Shown: positions 52,501 through 61,278, counted from the stretch's first letter. The stretch is DNA of 64,000 nucleotides from Labedaea rhizosphaerae (GCF_004362825.1 NZ_SNXZ01000003.1:348784-412783); one strand, 5' to 3'. A program made the numbers and translations. Notes: generated from the sequence alone by a model not told the origin.

Positions 52501-54138
52501 GCCGAGCAGGAACGCAAGCTGAGCGCCGACTTCGACAGCGTCGAGGACCAGATCAAACGAGTCACCGAACGGCTTGCCGCGACCGAAGCACTCCACGCGT
52601 GCATGGCACGCATGAGCGATACCCACGCCCGGGCGCTTCGGACCTATCGGGAGCACATGAGTCACGTAGGAGCAGGCAGCGGCATGAAGACCCGGGAGTT
52701 CCGGAAAGCTGCGCGTGCCGCGATGGAGAAGGCGAAGGACGCCGTACCAGCCTGGGTCGTCCCTCTGCCGAACCTTCTGGACAACATCGCGGCCAACCGT
52801 GACTCGTTCGACGTCGTCATCGTCGACGAGGCAAGCCAAGTCGGCCTGGAGCACTTGTTCCTGCTGTGGATGGCGCCGCGCGTGATCGTCGTGGGCGACG
52901 ACAAGCAGTGCACCCCGGGTGGCAACCGGATGGGTCCGCTCAACGATCTGTTCGAGCACATGGGCGAGTATCTGCGGGAGATCGAACCGGAGATCCGGCT
53001 CAACTTCACCTCCAAGTCGAACCTGTACGGCTTGCTCTCCGCTCGCTCGGGCAAGGACGCGGTCGTCCGGCTACGGGAACACTTCCGGTGCATGCCCGAG
53101 ATCATCAACTGGTCGTCCACCCAGTTCTACGGTGAACACGACCGACCTGGTCTCGTGCCGTTGCGCGAACGCACGGCAGCGGACCTCGAACCGCTCAAAG
53201 TCGTCCAAATCATCGACGCCTACACCGAGGGCAAGAACCAGAACAGACGCAACCCGATCGAAGCCAAGCGCATAGTCGCCCAGCTCGTGGAGTGCCTGAA
53301 CGACCCGGCCTACAAAGGCAAGACCTTCGGCATCGTGGTGCTCATGAGCAGCACGAGCCACGTCAAACTGCTGGATCACGAGATCATTGCGGCGACCACA
53401 CCGGAACAACGGGAGGACCACAAGATCCGCGTGGGCACGGCGCCCAACTTCCAAGGCGACGAGCGCGACGTGATCTTCCTGTCGACCGTCGTTACGGAGG
53501 CGCCCCGAGCCCAAAGCAGCCTCGTGCACCAGCAGTCCTACAACGTGGCGGCGAGCAGGGCCAAGGACCAGATGTGGCTCTTCACCTCCGTGCCGCAAGC
53601 CGAGCTGAAAGCCGCTGATCTGCGGACCTCCCTGCTGAACTACATGCTGGCACCGCCGTCGGTCTTCGGTGCATCGCCCGGCCTCGAGGACGTCAGCGCG
53701 ACGAAACCCTGCGACCCTTTCGAATCACTGTTCGAGCAGCGCATCTTCCGCGAGCTCAAACAACGCGGCTACTACACGGTCCCCCAGTACAAGGTGGGCA
53801 CCCGCACGCTGGACATCGTCGTCGTGGGCGACGGCGGCCGGCTCGCCGTGGAGTGCGACGGGCACTTCTGGCACACCAGCGCCCGCCAGCAGATCTCGGA
53901 CGCTCGCCGTGACCGCGAGCTACAACGCATGGGCTGGGAAGTCATGCGCATACGCGAAAGCGAGTACGAATTCGATCCGGAGCGGGAGCTTGCTCCACTG
54001 TGGACACGACTGACCGCGCGAGGCATCCAGCCACGTGACCCCGTCGACGACGCGCGAACCGACTGGCAGCCGATCCAGCTCGCCGAAGATGACGGCGACC
54101 TGGAAGCCGACATCGAGCTCTCAGGAGTGACCTCGTGA
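49600..54138 (+). CDS. SF1 helicase with C-terminal restriction-type nuclease (MTES_1575/Vsr-like), candidate defence effector
   Basis: 1512 residues. It has no signal or membrane segment. Walker A GPPGTGKTHTIAN is at about 383-395 (Lys389), a long coiled-coil insert separates it from the DEAD-like box VIVDEAS (Asp1076-Glu1077), and motifs QGDERD and NVAASRA mark an Upf1-like SF1 helicase. The last 130 residues match the PD-(D/E)xK pattern: Asp1405, then Glu1418-Cys-Asp1420 in LAVECDG, and HFWHT. Codon use is visibly less GC-rich than in adjacent genes. The ATG at 49600 has AAGGGGA; a GTG 40 codons earlier is also open. It is coupled by GTGA overlap to the next gene. Confidence 0.85.
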   Translation: MLKSGDQEALRKSVSLMDYLAEVTDSAERDPVRDVLSDEAGVPEQVLWLDDLPDGVRYTPTAGDDVLLRVSPPRTEPEPKPPAQIAGWIDLGGVRGFQGREPRLAERGPSDAEVDEQTAPPNSVVRAFTLWLSAWRTWADKRRRTEGRRQLYEQLERAAKIMEQQDDVYEFVLGSGLVCWASPDGERIRRHIVTEAVAPKLDRRTAEVTVTLGSGKRRMEDKELFGGQDAYLPERGRTAREAIVESDVGILDQQFLELVKEWLSVSLDVPFAVGDRRAQELPDEPTVSRSPALLLRPRSRVLLAEAYRRIAEALRQPDAQVPVALTQLVMDTEREQRTRWLQAQGASSGDVLGGDPLFPLPTNDEQLRVIDLLRTETGIVVQGPPGTGKTHTIANLVSALLARGQRVLVTSQKDQALRVLREKIPPELRRLCVLLAGGTKDAAKELEQGLEALSEAQASAETARLPDKIAELRDERKFLRSRSAELNNRIRELRDVENVEHGPIAPGFSTDLYRGTLTDIVRDVKANAAAYDWMPAVDPAQPDTPPFSVAEFAELIRLLRDDSPGRRQRPSQLIPSRQDLPGVPQLASIVHAERQARDTAHEDTSELTQRLAAMGQERLDQLSGLRDQLTATVQWLGIGTVPNVGSQPEWIFRAVADRLADRNGGVWGQLLGVAADAGRLQQQLQAQGVRFAVDLPPLDQMGIGTARRLLNTGRKLREHLLQGKKLRKVLPKSAAQKDAAEFLEVVRVDGEPPTEVAKLEAALERLEAEVAAAQLVGKWADARVDIPTVRLAQTLSDLDDNGRRLAAIDQLGTIKADVVALLASCGLMIDLSSLASLQGLLDAVPPALKYVALEQARNQVELLRDKVGGWAGDASACPELAILVTAIADRDLDNYGRGLEALDAAGRERANENRRAQLIRVLRSVHPRLADLMAESAHDPVWDHRTEDVPAAWAWSKAHQFVQRSRNAEQERKLSADFDSVEDQIKRVTERLAATEALHACMARMSDTHARALRTYREHMSHVGAGSGMKTREFRKAARAAMEKAKDAVPAWVVPLPNLLDNIAANRDSFDVVIVDEASQVGLEHLFLLWMAPRVIVVGDDKQCTPGGNRMGPLNDLFEHMGEYLREIEPEIRLNFTSKSNLYGLLSARSGKDAVVRLREHFRCMPEIINWSSTQFYGEHDRPGLVPLRERTAADLEPLKVVQIIDAYTEGKNQNRRNPIEAKRIVAQLVECLNDPAYKGKTFGIVVLMSSTSHVKLLDHEIIAATTPEQREDHKIRVGTAPNFQGDERDVIFLSTVVTEAPRAQSSLVHQQSYNVAASRAKDQMWLFTSVPQAELKAADLRTSLLNYMLAPPSVFGASPGLEDVSATKPCDPFESLFEQRIFRELKQRGYYTVPQYKVGTRTLDIVVVGDGGRLAVECDGHFWHTSARQQISDARRDRELQRMGWEVMRIRESEYEFDPERELAPLWTRLTARGIQPRDPVDDARTDWQPIQLAEDDGDLEADIELSGVTS

Positions 54139-54977
54139 CCAGCAGCGATGACATCCGCGTCGAACTCGATGACAACGTGCTCGACCGGCTCGCGGGCATC
54201 ATCTGCGGCGACGACAGCTCGCCGCAGTACCGCAGTGGTTACCAGTTGGTCCGGTTCTTCGAAGCCGCAGGCTGGCGACGTGTCGGGGAGGTCGACGGTT
54301 CCCGGTTCAGGTGGGTGCAGGACCTTCTCCGCGCTCGACGCAAAGACCCGAACGCCCTTCGGGCGGTTCTGCTCCGCCTGGCCGATCCGCGGGAGTACCT
54401 GGACGACGACGAAACGCGTGTTGTCGTGGTGCAAGAACTGAACGAATTGCTTGCCATCGAGGGATACCAGGTCGTCTACACGGACGGCCGCCCATGCCTG
54501 ACAACCCAGTCGCCGACCCTGAAACGCCCGGCGATGCAGGCACCGGTCCAGCTCACGGCGAACCTCACCGACATCGTCAGCGACAACGCATTCGGCCGTC
54601 AGCTGCAAGCACGACTGAACGAAGCCCATGTCTGCTGGAAATCCGGCGCCTGCATCGCCGCGATCATCATGCTGGGCAGCGTTCTGGAAGGCGTCCTCTA
54701 CGACGTCATGCTGAACCGGCCACTCGATGGCAAGAAGCCGACGGACCACCTTCAAACGCTCATCGAGCTGGCCGGTGAACACGGGTGGATTGCCAAGGAC
54801 GTCACCGACTACGCACACGTTCTGCGTGACCACCGCAACCTGGTGCACCCCAAAAAGCAATGGACGCAAGGATATTCGCCCGAGGACGACACCGTCCGGA
54901 TCGCGTGGAACGTCGTCGTGGCGGCGCTCAACGACCTGGCCGCACTGAAGAAGACGGCTGACCCGCTGCCGACCTGA
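54135..54977 (+). CDS. Abi_C/HEPN-like protein, candidate partner of the helicase-nuclease
   Basis: 280 residues. The N-terminal 115 residues (LDRLAGIICGDDSSPQYRSGYQLVRFF) resemble the N-terminal regions seen in AbiJ-type abortive infection proteins. The C-terminal half (about 150-275) matches the Abi_C helical domain and contains R231-x6-H238 in RDHRNLVHP, which fits the R-x4-6-H HEPN ribonuclease motif. GTG 54135 overlaps the upstream stop, with AGGAG 7 bases before. A terminator follows. A toxic RNase role is inferred from the motif, not shown. Confidence 0.75.
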   Translation: MTSSDDIRVELDDNVLDRLAGIICGDDSSPQYRSGYQLVRFFEAAGWRRVGEVDGSRFRWVQDLLRARRKDPNALRAVLLRLADPREYLDDDETRVVVVQELNELLAIEGYQVVYTDGRPCLTTQSPTLKRPAMQAPVQLTANLTDIVSDNAFGRQLQARLNEAHVCWKSGACIAAIIMLGSVLEGVLYDVMLNRPLDGKKPTDHLQTLIELAGEHGWIAKDVTDYAHVLRDHRNLVHPKKQWTQGYSPEDDTVRIAWNVVVAALNDLAALKKTADPLPT

Positions 54978-54984
54978 CACTCGA

Positions 54985-55026
54985 TGCCGCGCCCCGCTGC
55001 TGCACAGGCATCAGCGGGGCGCGGCA
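54985..55026. terminator. Strong terminator hairpin after the helicase/Abi pair
   Basis: TGCCGCGCCCCGCTG and CAGCGGGGCGCGGCA form a perfect 15-bp stem with a 12-base loop, directly after the Abi_C gene stop and 13 bases before the end of the convergent pyc. It can insulate both directions. Confidence 0.85.
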
Positions 55027-55038
55027 CCAGTGGTTCAC

Positions 55039-58000
55039 TCAGGACAGTTCGACCAGGAGGTCGCCGCCCTCCACTTGTTGGACGGCGCCGATGGCCAACC
55101 GCTTGATCTTGCCCGATTTCGGGGCGGTGATCGACGCTTCCATCTTCATGGCCTCGATCGTCGCCACCGTGTCGCCTTCGGCCACCTCGTCGCCTTCGGT
55201 CACGGCGAGGGTCACGGCGCCGGCGAAGGGGGCGGCGATGTGGTTGGGGTTGGTGCGGTCGGCGCGTTCGGTGGCGGGCAGGTCGCTTGCCACCGAACGG
55301 TCCCGGACCTGCACGGGACGCAGCTGTCCGTTCAGGGTCGCCAGCACCGTGCGGAAGCCGCGGTCGTCCGGTTCGCTGATCGCTTCCACTTCCAGGAGCA
55401 ACCGCACGCCGCGGTCGAGGTCGACCGAGTACTCCTTGTTCGGCTCCAGGCCGTAGAAGAAGTCCTTGCTGGCCAGCACGGAAGTGTCGCCGTACTGCTC
55501 GCGGTGGGCGAGGAACTCCTTCGTCGGCCCGGCGAAGAGCAGGCGGTTGAGCGTCGCGCGAGGGTTCTCGGCCAGACCCTGACGGTCTTCGTCGGTGAGC
55601 TCCGCGACCGCGCGGGGCGCGGCCCGGCCCTGCAACGCCTTGGTGCGCAACGGTTCCGGCCAGCCGCCGGGCGGGTCGCCCAGCTCGCCGTGCAGGAAGC
55701 CGATCACCGAGTCCGGGATGTCGAAGCGGCGCGGGTCCTGTTCGAACTCTTTCGGGTCCACGCCGGCGCCGACCAGGTGCAGGGCGAGGTCACCGACCAC
55801 CTTGGACGACGGGGTCACCTTCACCAACCGGCCGAGCATGCGGTCGGCGGCGGCGTACATCGCCTCGATCTCCTCGAAGCGGTCGCCGAGCCCGAGCGCA
55901 ACCGCTTGCGTGCGCAGGTTCGACAGCTGCCCACCGGGGATCTCGTGGTGGTACACGCGACCGGTCGGCGCCGGCAGGCCCGCCTCGAACGGCTTGTACA
56001 CCTTGCGCACGATCTCCCAGTACGGCTCCAGGTCGGACACCGCCTGCAACGAGAGGCCGGTCTCCCGCTCGCTGTGGTCGGTCGCCGCCACGATGGCCGA
56101 GAGCGACGGCTGCGAGGTCGTGCCCGACATCGACGCGACCGCGCCGTCCACCGCGTCCACACCGGACTGGATGGCGGCCAGGTAGGTCGCCAGCTGCCCG
56201 CCCGCGGTGTCGTGGGTGTGCAGGTGCACCGGCAGGTCGAACTCCTTGCGCAACGCCGACACCAGCCGCGCGGCCGCGGGCGGGCGCAACAGTCCGGCCA
56301 TGTCCTTGACCGCGAGGACGTGCGCGCCCGCGCCGACGATCTGCTCGGCGAGCTTGAGGTAGTAGTCCAGTGTGTACAGCCGTTCGTCCGGATCGGACAG
56401 ATCGGCGGTGTAGCAGAGCGCGACCTCGGCCACGGCGCTGCCGGTCTCGCGCACCGCCTCGATGGCCGGGCGCATCTGCTCGACGTCGTTGAGCGCGTCG
56501 AAGATCCGGAAGATGTCGATGCCGGTCTTCGTCGCCTCGTGCACGAACGCCGTGGTCACCTCCGTCGGGTACGGCGTGTACCCGACGGTGTTGCGGCCAC
56601 GCAACAACATCTGCAGGCAGATGTTCGGCACGGCGGCGCGCAATGCGGCCAGGCGCTCCCACGGGTCCTCGGCCAGGAACCGCAGCGCCACGTCGTAGGT
56701 CGCGCCACCCCAGCACTCCAGCGACAGCAGCTGCGAGGTCGAGCGAGCGACGTGCGGCGCCACGGCCAGCAGGTCCTTGGTCCGCACGCGGGTCGCCAGC
56801 AGCGACTGGTGCGCGTCGCGGAAGGTCGTGTCGGTGACGCCCACGGTCGGCGATTCCCGCATCCAGCGGGCGAAACCCTCCGGCCCCAGCTCCTCGAGAC
56901 GCTGCTTCGAGCCGGCCGGCGGGTCGGCGCTCAGGTCCACCGCGGGCAGCTTGTCCCGCGCGTCGATCACCTTCGGCCGGCTGCCGTGCGGGCGGTTCAC
57001 CGTGACGTCGGCGAGGTAGGTCAGCAGCTTCGTGCCGCGGTCGGCGGAGTGGCGCGCGGTGAGCAGTTCCGGGCGCTGCTCGATGAACGACGTGGTGATC
57101 CGGCCGGCCTGGAAGTCGGCGTCGTCCAGCACGGCCTGCAGGAACGGGATGTTCGTTGCCACGCCACGGATCCGGAATTCGGCGACCGCGCGCCGGGCCC
57201 GGGTGACCGCGGTGCGGAAGTCGCGCCCGCGACAGGTGAGCTTCACCAGCATCGAGTCGAAGTGCGCGCTGACCTCGGCGCCGGTCGAGGTGCCGCCGTC
57301 GAGGCGGATGCCGCCACCACCGGGCGAGCGGTAGGCGCTGATGATCCCGGTGTCCGGGCGGAAGCCGTTGGCCGGGTCCTCGGTGGTGATCCGGCACTGC
57401 AACGCGGCGCCGCGCAAGTACACGTTGTCCTGGCTCAGGCCCAGGTCGGCCAGCGTCTCACCGGACGCGATGCGCATCTGCGACTGCACGAGGTCGACGT
57501 CGGTGACCTCCTCGGTGACCGTGTGCTCGACCTGGATGCGGGGGTTCATCTCGATGAAGACGTGGTGCCCGCGCGTGTCGAGCAGGAACTCGACGGTGCC
57601 CGCGTTGCGGTAGCCGATGTGCCGGGCGAACGCGACGGCGTCGGCGCAGATCCGCTCGCGCAGGGCCGGGTCGAGGTTCGGCGCGGGTGCGATCTCGATG
57701 ACCTTCTGGTGGCGGCGCTGCAGCGAGCAGTCGCGCTCGAACAGGTGGATCACGTTGCCCTCGCCGTCGGCGAGGATCTGCACCTCGATGTGCCGCGGGT
57801 CGACCACGGCCTGCTCCAGGAACACCGTCGAGTCGCCGAAGGCGGACTCGGCCTCGCGCATGGCCGCCTCGAGCGACTCACGCAGCGCCTTGCGCTCCTG
57901 GACCCGCCGCATGCCGCGCCCGCCGCCACCGGCGACGGCCTTGACGAACACCGGGAAGCCGATTTCCTCGGCCGCGACCAGCAGTTCCTCGACGTCCGCG

Positions 58001-58413
58001 GAGGGTGCCGAGGACTTCAGCACCGGCAGCCCGGCCTCGCGAGCCGCGGCGACCGCGCGGGCCTTGTTGCCGGTCAGCTCCAGCACCGACTCGCCGGGCC
58101 CGATGAACGTGATGCCCGCCTCGGCGCACGCGTGCGCGAGCGACGGGTTCTCCGACAGGAAGCCGTAGCCCGGGTACACCGCGTCGGCCCCCGCCTTGCG
58201 GGCCGCCTTGATGATCTCCTCGACCGAGAGGTAGGCGCGGACGGGGTGCCCGGGCTCGCCGATCTCGTAGGCCTCGTCGGCCTTGAGCCGGTGCGGGGAG
58301 TTGCGGTCCTCGTGCGGGAACACCGCCACCGTGCCGGCGCCGAGCTCGTAGCCGGCACGGAAGGCGCGGATGGCGATTTCCCCGCGGTTGGCGACAAGCA
58401 CCTTGCGGAACAT
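55039..58413 (-). CDS. pyc: Pyruvate carboxylase
   Basis: 1124 residues, standard single-chain length. It carboxylates pyruvate to oxaloacetate to refill the citric acid cycle. Biotin carboxylase (1-450) starts MFRKVLVANRGEIAIRAFRA and has the glycine loop KAVAGGGGRGMR. The carboxyltransferase barrel (about 500-780) has TDTTFRDAHQSLLATRVRTKDL and the metal-binding HLHTHDTAGG. The biotinyl Lys1090 is in EAMKMEA near the C terminus. It stands alone and is convergent with the helicase cassette. Confidence 0.97.
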   Translation of the reverse strand: MFRKVLVANRGEIAIRAFRAGYELGAGTVAVFPHEDRNSPHRLKADEAYEIGEPGHPVRAYLSVEEIIKAARKAGADAVYPGYGFLSENPSLAHACAEAGITFIGPGESVLELTGNKARAVAAAREAGLPVLKSSAPSADVEELLVAAEEIGFPVFVKAVAGGGGRGMRRVQERKALRESLEAAMREAESAFGDSTVFLEQAVVDPRHIEVQILADGEGNVIHLFERDCSLQRRHQKVIEIAPAPNLDPALRERICADAVAFARHIGYRNAGTVEFLLDTRGHHVFIEMNPRIQVEHTVTEEVTDVDLVQSQMRIASGETLADLGLSQDNVYLRGAALQCRITTEDPANGFRPDTGIISAYRSPGGGGIRLDGGTSTGAEVSAHFDSMLVKLTCRGRDFRTAVTRARRAVAEFRIRGVATNIPFLQAVLDDADFQAGRITTSFIEQRPELLTARHSADRGTKLLTYLADVTVNRPHGSRPKVIDARDKLPAVDLSADPPAGSKQRLEELGPEGFARWMRESPTVGVTDTTFRDAHQSLLATRVRTKDLLAVAPHVARSTSQLLSLECWGGATYDVALRFLAEDPWERLAALRAAVPNICLQMLLRGRNTVGYTPYPTEVTTAFVHEATKTGIDIFRIFDALNDVEQMRPAIEAVRETGSAVAEVALCYTADLSDPDERLYTLDYYLKLAEQIVGAGAHVLAVKDMAGLLRPPAAARLVSALRKEFDLPVHLHTHDTAGGQLATYLAAIQSGVDAVDGAVASMSGTTSQPSLSAIVAATDHSERETGLSLQAVSDLEPYWEIVRKVYKPFEAGLPAPTGRVYHHEIPGGQLSNLRTQAVALGLGDRFEEIEAMYAAADRMLGRLVKVTPSSKVVGDLALHLVGAGVDPKEFEQDPRRFDIPDSVIGFLHGELGDPPGGWPEPLRTKALQGRAAPRAVAELTDEDRQGLAENPRATLNRLLFAGPTKEFLAHREQYGDTSVLASKDFFYGLEPNKEYSVDLDRGVRLLLEVEAISEPDDRGFRTVLATLNGQLRPVQVRDRSVASDLPATERADRTNPNHIAAPFAGAVTLAVTEGDEVAEGDTVATIEAMKMEASITAPKSGKIKRLAIGAVQQVEGGDLLVELS

Positions 58414-58527
58414 GGCCGGAGAACCTCCTGGATCGGGGGCGGTCGCAGCACGGTACCCCGAGTGTCCCGGCTACCGGGAGGATCGTTCCAGCATGCGATC
58501 GCGGGTGCGTAGCGCCCGATCAGGTGA

Positions 58528-59625
58528 TCAGTTGGCGGGCAGCGAGATGGTGATGGTCGCCTTGCTGCGCACCGGCTTCGGCTTGTACGTGGCGGTGCTC
58601 ACCTCGCAGATGGCGGTCTTCGGCGCGATGGTGAGCGTGCCCTGGGCGAAGTCGGCGGGCACCTCGAAGGCGACGACGGCCTGGGTGTCGCCGAGCGCGT
58701 TCGGTTCCGACTGGACCGAGGACGCCGCCTCGGACGGCTTGTACACCTTGCCGGCCGCGTCCTTGAGCGAGTAGCCGGTCAAGGGCGTGACACAGGGCGT
58801 GTAGCTGCCGGACGCGCTGTCCTCGTTGATCGACAACGTCAGCCAGCCGTTGGCCGGGTCCGACGGCACGGCGGCGTCCTTGCCGGTGAAGTAGCCGAGG
58901 TCGAGGTTCTCCACCGTGAGCTCGTTGACCTGGTCTTCACCGGTGTCGAACGCGTGGACCTTGTACGAGACGGGCGAGATCGCCTCCTGGCGCACGGTCG
59001 TGCCGCTCGAGGAGCGGTACAGCGCGGCCGGCCGGTCGCCCTTGGGCGTGGCCTGCAGCAGGTCGAAGCTCTGCACGACGTTCGACGCCTTGAGCTCGAG
59101 GTCCACCGCGCGGCGGTTCTGCGCGGTCGCGACCACGTAGTGCAGCTGCGCGCCACCCTCGGAGCTGCTGCTGCTCGAGTCGCTGCCGAAGAACTCGGGG
59201 AGGGTGCGCTGGGTGCCGTCGACGTTGACGTCGGCGACCACCTTGTCGCCGACGCCCTCGGCGCCCTCGTCCTGCGCGACCGACACGGTGAAGGCGAGCA
59301 GCGTGCCACCGGCCGCGGCCCGGTAGGACTCCCCGCCCGCGGTGTCGTTGACCTGGTCGGCCGTCCCGACCTCGACGATCTTCACCGAGGTGGCGTAGCT
59401 GCGGATCAGACCGTTGGCCACCGGCTGCATGCGTGCGCCGTCCGCGCTCTCGACCTGGACGACCTCGCCGAGTTGCAAGGTTTTGCCGTTGAACGGCCCC
59501 TGGCTGGTGGCCGGCGCGGACGTCTTCTGACCGACTGGCGTCCCCGTGGTGTCATCACCGCACGCGGTCGCCAGCCCGGCTACCGCCACCACGGTGGCGA
59601 GCGCCACCCCCGATCGAACCCGCAT
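58528..59625 (-). CDS. Lipoprotein of unknown function
   Basis: 365 residues with a signal peptide and lipobox LATAC, so the mature protein would begin at the lipid-modified Cys near residue 22. The rest is beta-rich with no recognised motif, a Ser run in SDSSSSSSEGG and a conserved-looking LSINEDSASGSYTPCV. GGGGCAGGAA lies before the ATG. It is divergent from a Ser/Thr kinase gene with 118 bases between starts, a layout that suggests a sensor pairing. I do not recognise the family. Confidence 0.75.
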   Translation of the reverse strand: MRVRSGVALATVVAVAGLATACGDDTTGTPVGQKTSAPATSQGPFNGKTLQLGEVVQVESADGARMQPVANGLIRSYATSVKIVEVGTADQVNDTAGGESYRAAAGGTLLAFTVSVAQDEGAEGVGDKVVADVNVDGTQRTLPEFFGSDSSSSSSEGGAQLHYVVATAQNRRAVDLELKASNVVQSFDLLQATPKGDRPAALYRSSSGTTVRQEAISPVSYKVHAFDTGEDQVNELTVENLDLGYFTGKDAAVPSDPANGWLTLSINEDSASGSYTPCVTPLTGYSLKDAAGKVYKPSEAASSVQSEPNALGDTQAVVAFEVPADFAQGTLTIAPKTAICEVSTATYKPKPVRSKATITISLPAN

Positions 59626-59729
59626 CTGGTTTCCTGCCCCTTTGATCGCTTTTGCCCGGATCACCCCTGCGACGCGGCAGCGCGTCGTCCGGTTGCGCCA
59701 TCCTGCCATTGGTGTCGAATCGGGCGCTC

Positions 59730-59735
59730 TAGGCT
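59730..59735 (+). promoter_or_regulatory. -10 element for a leaderless kinase transcript
   Basis: TAGGCT (TANNNT) ends 8 bases before the GTG at 59744. TTGGTG lies 15 bases upstream as a weak -35. No ribosome site is present, so the transcript is probably leaderless. Confidence 0.45.
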
Positions 59736-59743
59736 GGACATTT

Positions 59744-61201
59744 GTGGACGATCTCGATAGGTGGACACCCGTCTCGGTACTCGGTACGGGCGCGTTCGGT
59801 CAGGTGCACCTCGCGTGGGACCGGACCGACCGCCGCTGGGTGGCGCTCAAGAGATTCACTGGTCAGGACGAACTCGGCCTGCTGCGGTTCGTGATCGAGT
59901 CGCGGATCCGGGTCGACCACCCCCACCTGGTCCGGTCGCTGGCCTTCCGCCTGGTCGACGACGACGCCGTCCTGGTGACGGAACTCGCACGCGGCGGGTC
60001 GCTGCGCCAGCTGATGACGCGGCACGGCGCGTTGCCCGCGCCGTGGGTGGCGGCCGTGGTCGGCCAGGTGCTCGACGCGCTGGCCACGTTGCACGCGCAC
60101 GGCGTGGTGCACCGGGACCTCAAGCCGGCGAACCTGCTGTTGCGTGACGCCGGTGCTGTGCCACCGCACGTCCTGGTCGCCGACTTCGGCATCGCGACGT
60201 GGCGCACGGTGTCGTTGACCGGGGTCGGCGCGGCCATCGGCACGCCCGGCTACCTGGCGCCGGAGTACCTGGACGCGGGCACACCGTCGCCCAAGTCGGA
60301 CCTGTTCGCGGTCGGGGTCCTCGCCGCCGAGCTCTTGGCCGGCCAACGGTTGGTCCATCAAAGCAACTCGACCCCGGACATCCCGGCCGACTGGTCCACG
60401 CAACTGCCGATGCCCGGTGGTCTGGCGCCCAAGCTGGCGGCCGTGCTGCGACGGATGGCCGATCCCGATCCGGCCGCCCGGTACCCGGACTGCGCGGAGG
60501 CGGCCGAAGCCCTGCGGCACGCGCTGCCCGGCGCACCGGGCGTGGTCCCCGGCATCGACCTGCTGGACGGGCTGCCGGCCGGGTGGACCGCCGACGGCCC
60601 GGCCGATGCGCCCGTGGACGCGCCGACCGCCGTACCCCCGCCGGTGTCCACAGCGGACTGGACCCAGCCCGTCACCCGCCGGGCGGTCACCGGCCCGCCG
60701 ACTCCCGCACCCGGCCTGCCCACCCCGCCCCCGGGCACTCCGCCACCAGGCACCGCGCCCTGGCCCGCACCGCCGGTGCCCCTCCCACCGAAGAAGCGGC
60801 GACGGGCACCGTGGCTGGCCGCGGCCGCCGTGCTCGCGGTGCTGGTGGGCGCCGGAATCATCTGGGCCGTGACCGCCAACCACACGACGCCCGGCGGCCC
60901 AACCCCCACCGGCACCGGGCACCCGGCGGCTCCGCAACCCGCCTGGACGCCCGAGCCCCTCGCCCAGTGCGCGCTGGCCGAACGTGGCGCCGAGCGCACC
61001 ATCGAGGGCCGCTCGGCGCGCTGCCAGCGAACCTCGGCCACCCGCCAGGACTGGGTCGCCGAGCCGGCCGGCGGCTTCCCGGTCTCCAACCCGTCGGGCC
61101 CGTTCCCCGGCGAGGCGTGCGGCGCCTCGCCGGACACCGACTACAGCCCGACTGGCGTCCCGTTGACCTGCGTTAAACGCAAGTGGACCGCGCGAGCCTG
61201 A
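59744..61201 (+). CDS. Membrane-anchored Ser/Thr protein kinase
   Basis: 485 residues. The PknB-type kinase domain (about 5-260) has the glycine loop GTGAFGQV, Lys36 in VALKRF, the catalytic loop HRDLKPANLLL (Asp125), DFG at Asp147 and a GTPGYLAPE activation segment. A Pro/Thr-rich linker follows, then one transmembrane helix (about 356-377) and an external C-terminal domain of about 100 residues with four cysteines that could form disulfides. It is an orphan-type receptor kinase rather than a PASTA kinase. Divergent from a lipoprotein gene. Confidence 0.92.
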   Translation: MDDLDRWTPVSVLGTGAFGQVHLAWDRTDRRWVALKRFTGQDELGLLRFVIESRIRVDHPHLVRSLAFRLVDDDAVLVTELARGGSLRQLMTRHGALPAPWVAAVVGQVLDALATLHAHGVVHRDLKPANLLLRDAGAVPPHVLVADFGIATWRTVSLTGVGAAIGTPGYLAPEYLDAGTPSPKSDLFAVGVLAAELLAGQRLVHQSNSTPDIPADWSTQLPMPGGLAPKLAAVLRRMADPDPAARYPDCAEAAEALRHALPGAPGVVPGIDLLDGLPAGWTADGPADAPVDAPTAVPPPVSTADWTQPVTRRAVTGPPTPAPGLPTPPPGTPPPGTAPWPAPPVPLPPKKRRRAPWLAAAAVLAVLVGAGIIWAVTANHTTPGGPTPTGTGHPAAPQPAWTPEPLAQCALAERGAERTIEGRSARCQRTSATRQDWVAEPAGGFPVSNPSGPFPGEACGASPDTDYSPTGVPLTCVKRKWTARA

Positions 61202-61260
61202 GAAAGTCGTTGTAGGACAAAGGTTTTCCCGCCCCTGGGGAGCATCCTCCCCGACCCGGT

Positions 61261-61278
61261 GGTGGTGCTTGCACCACC
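61261..61278 (+). terminator. Possible terminator after the kinase gene
   Basis: GGTGGTGC-TT-GCACCACC, an 8-bp stem with a 2-base apparent loop, 60 bases after the kinase stop and before the MMPL gene. Weak on its own. Confidence 0.35.

Noticed and set aside
55030-58512. A 1160-codon open frame on the plus strand opposite pyc.
   Set aside because: It is the antisense of a certain gene, has Arg/Val/Gly/His-rich composition with no domains, and reflects high GC at the third codon position.
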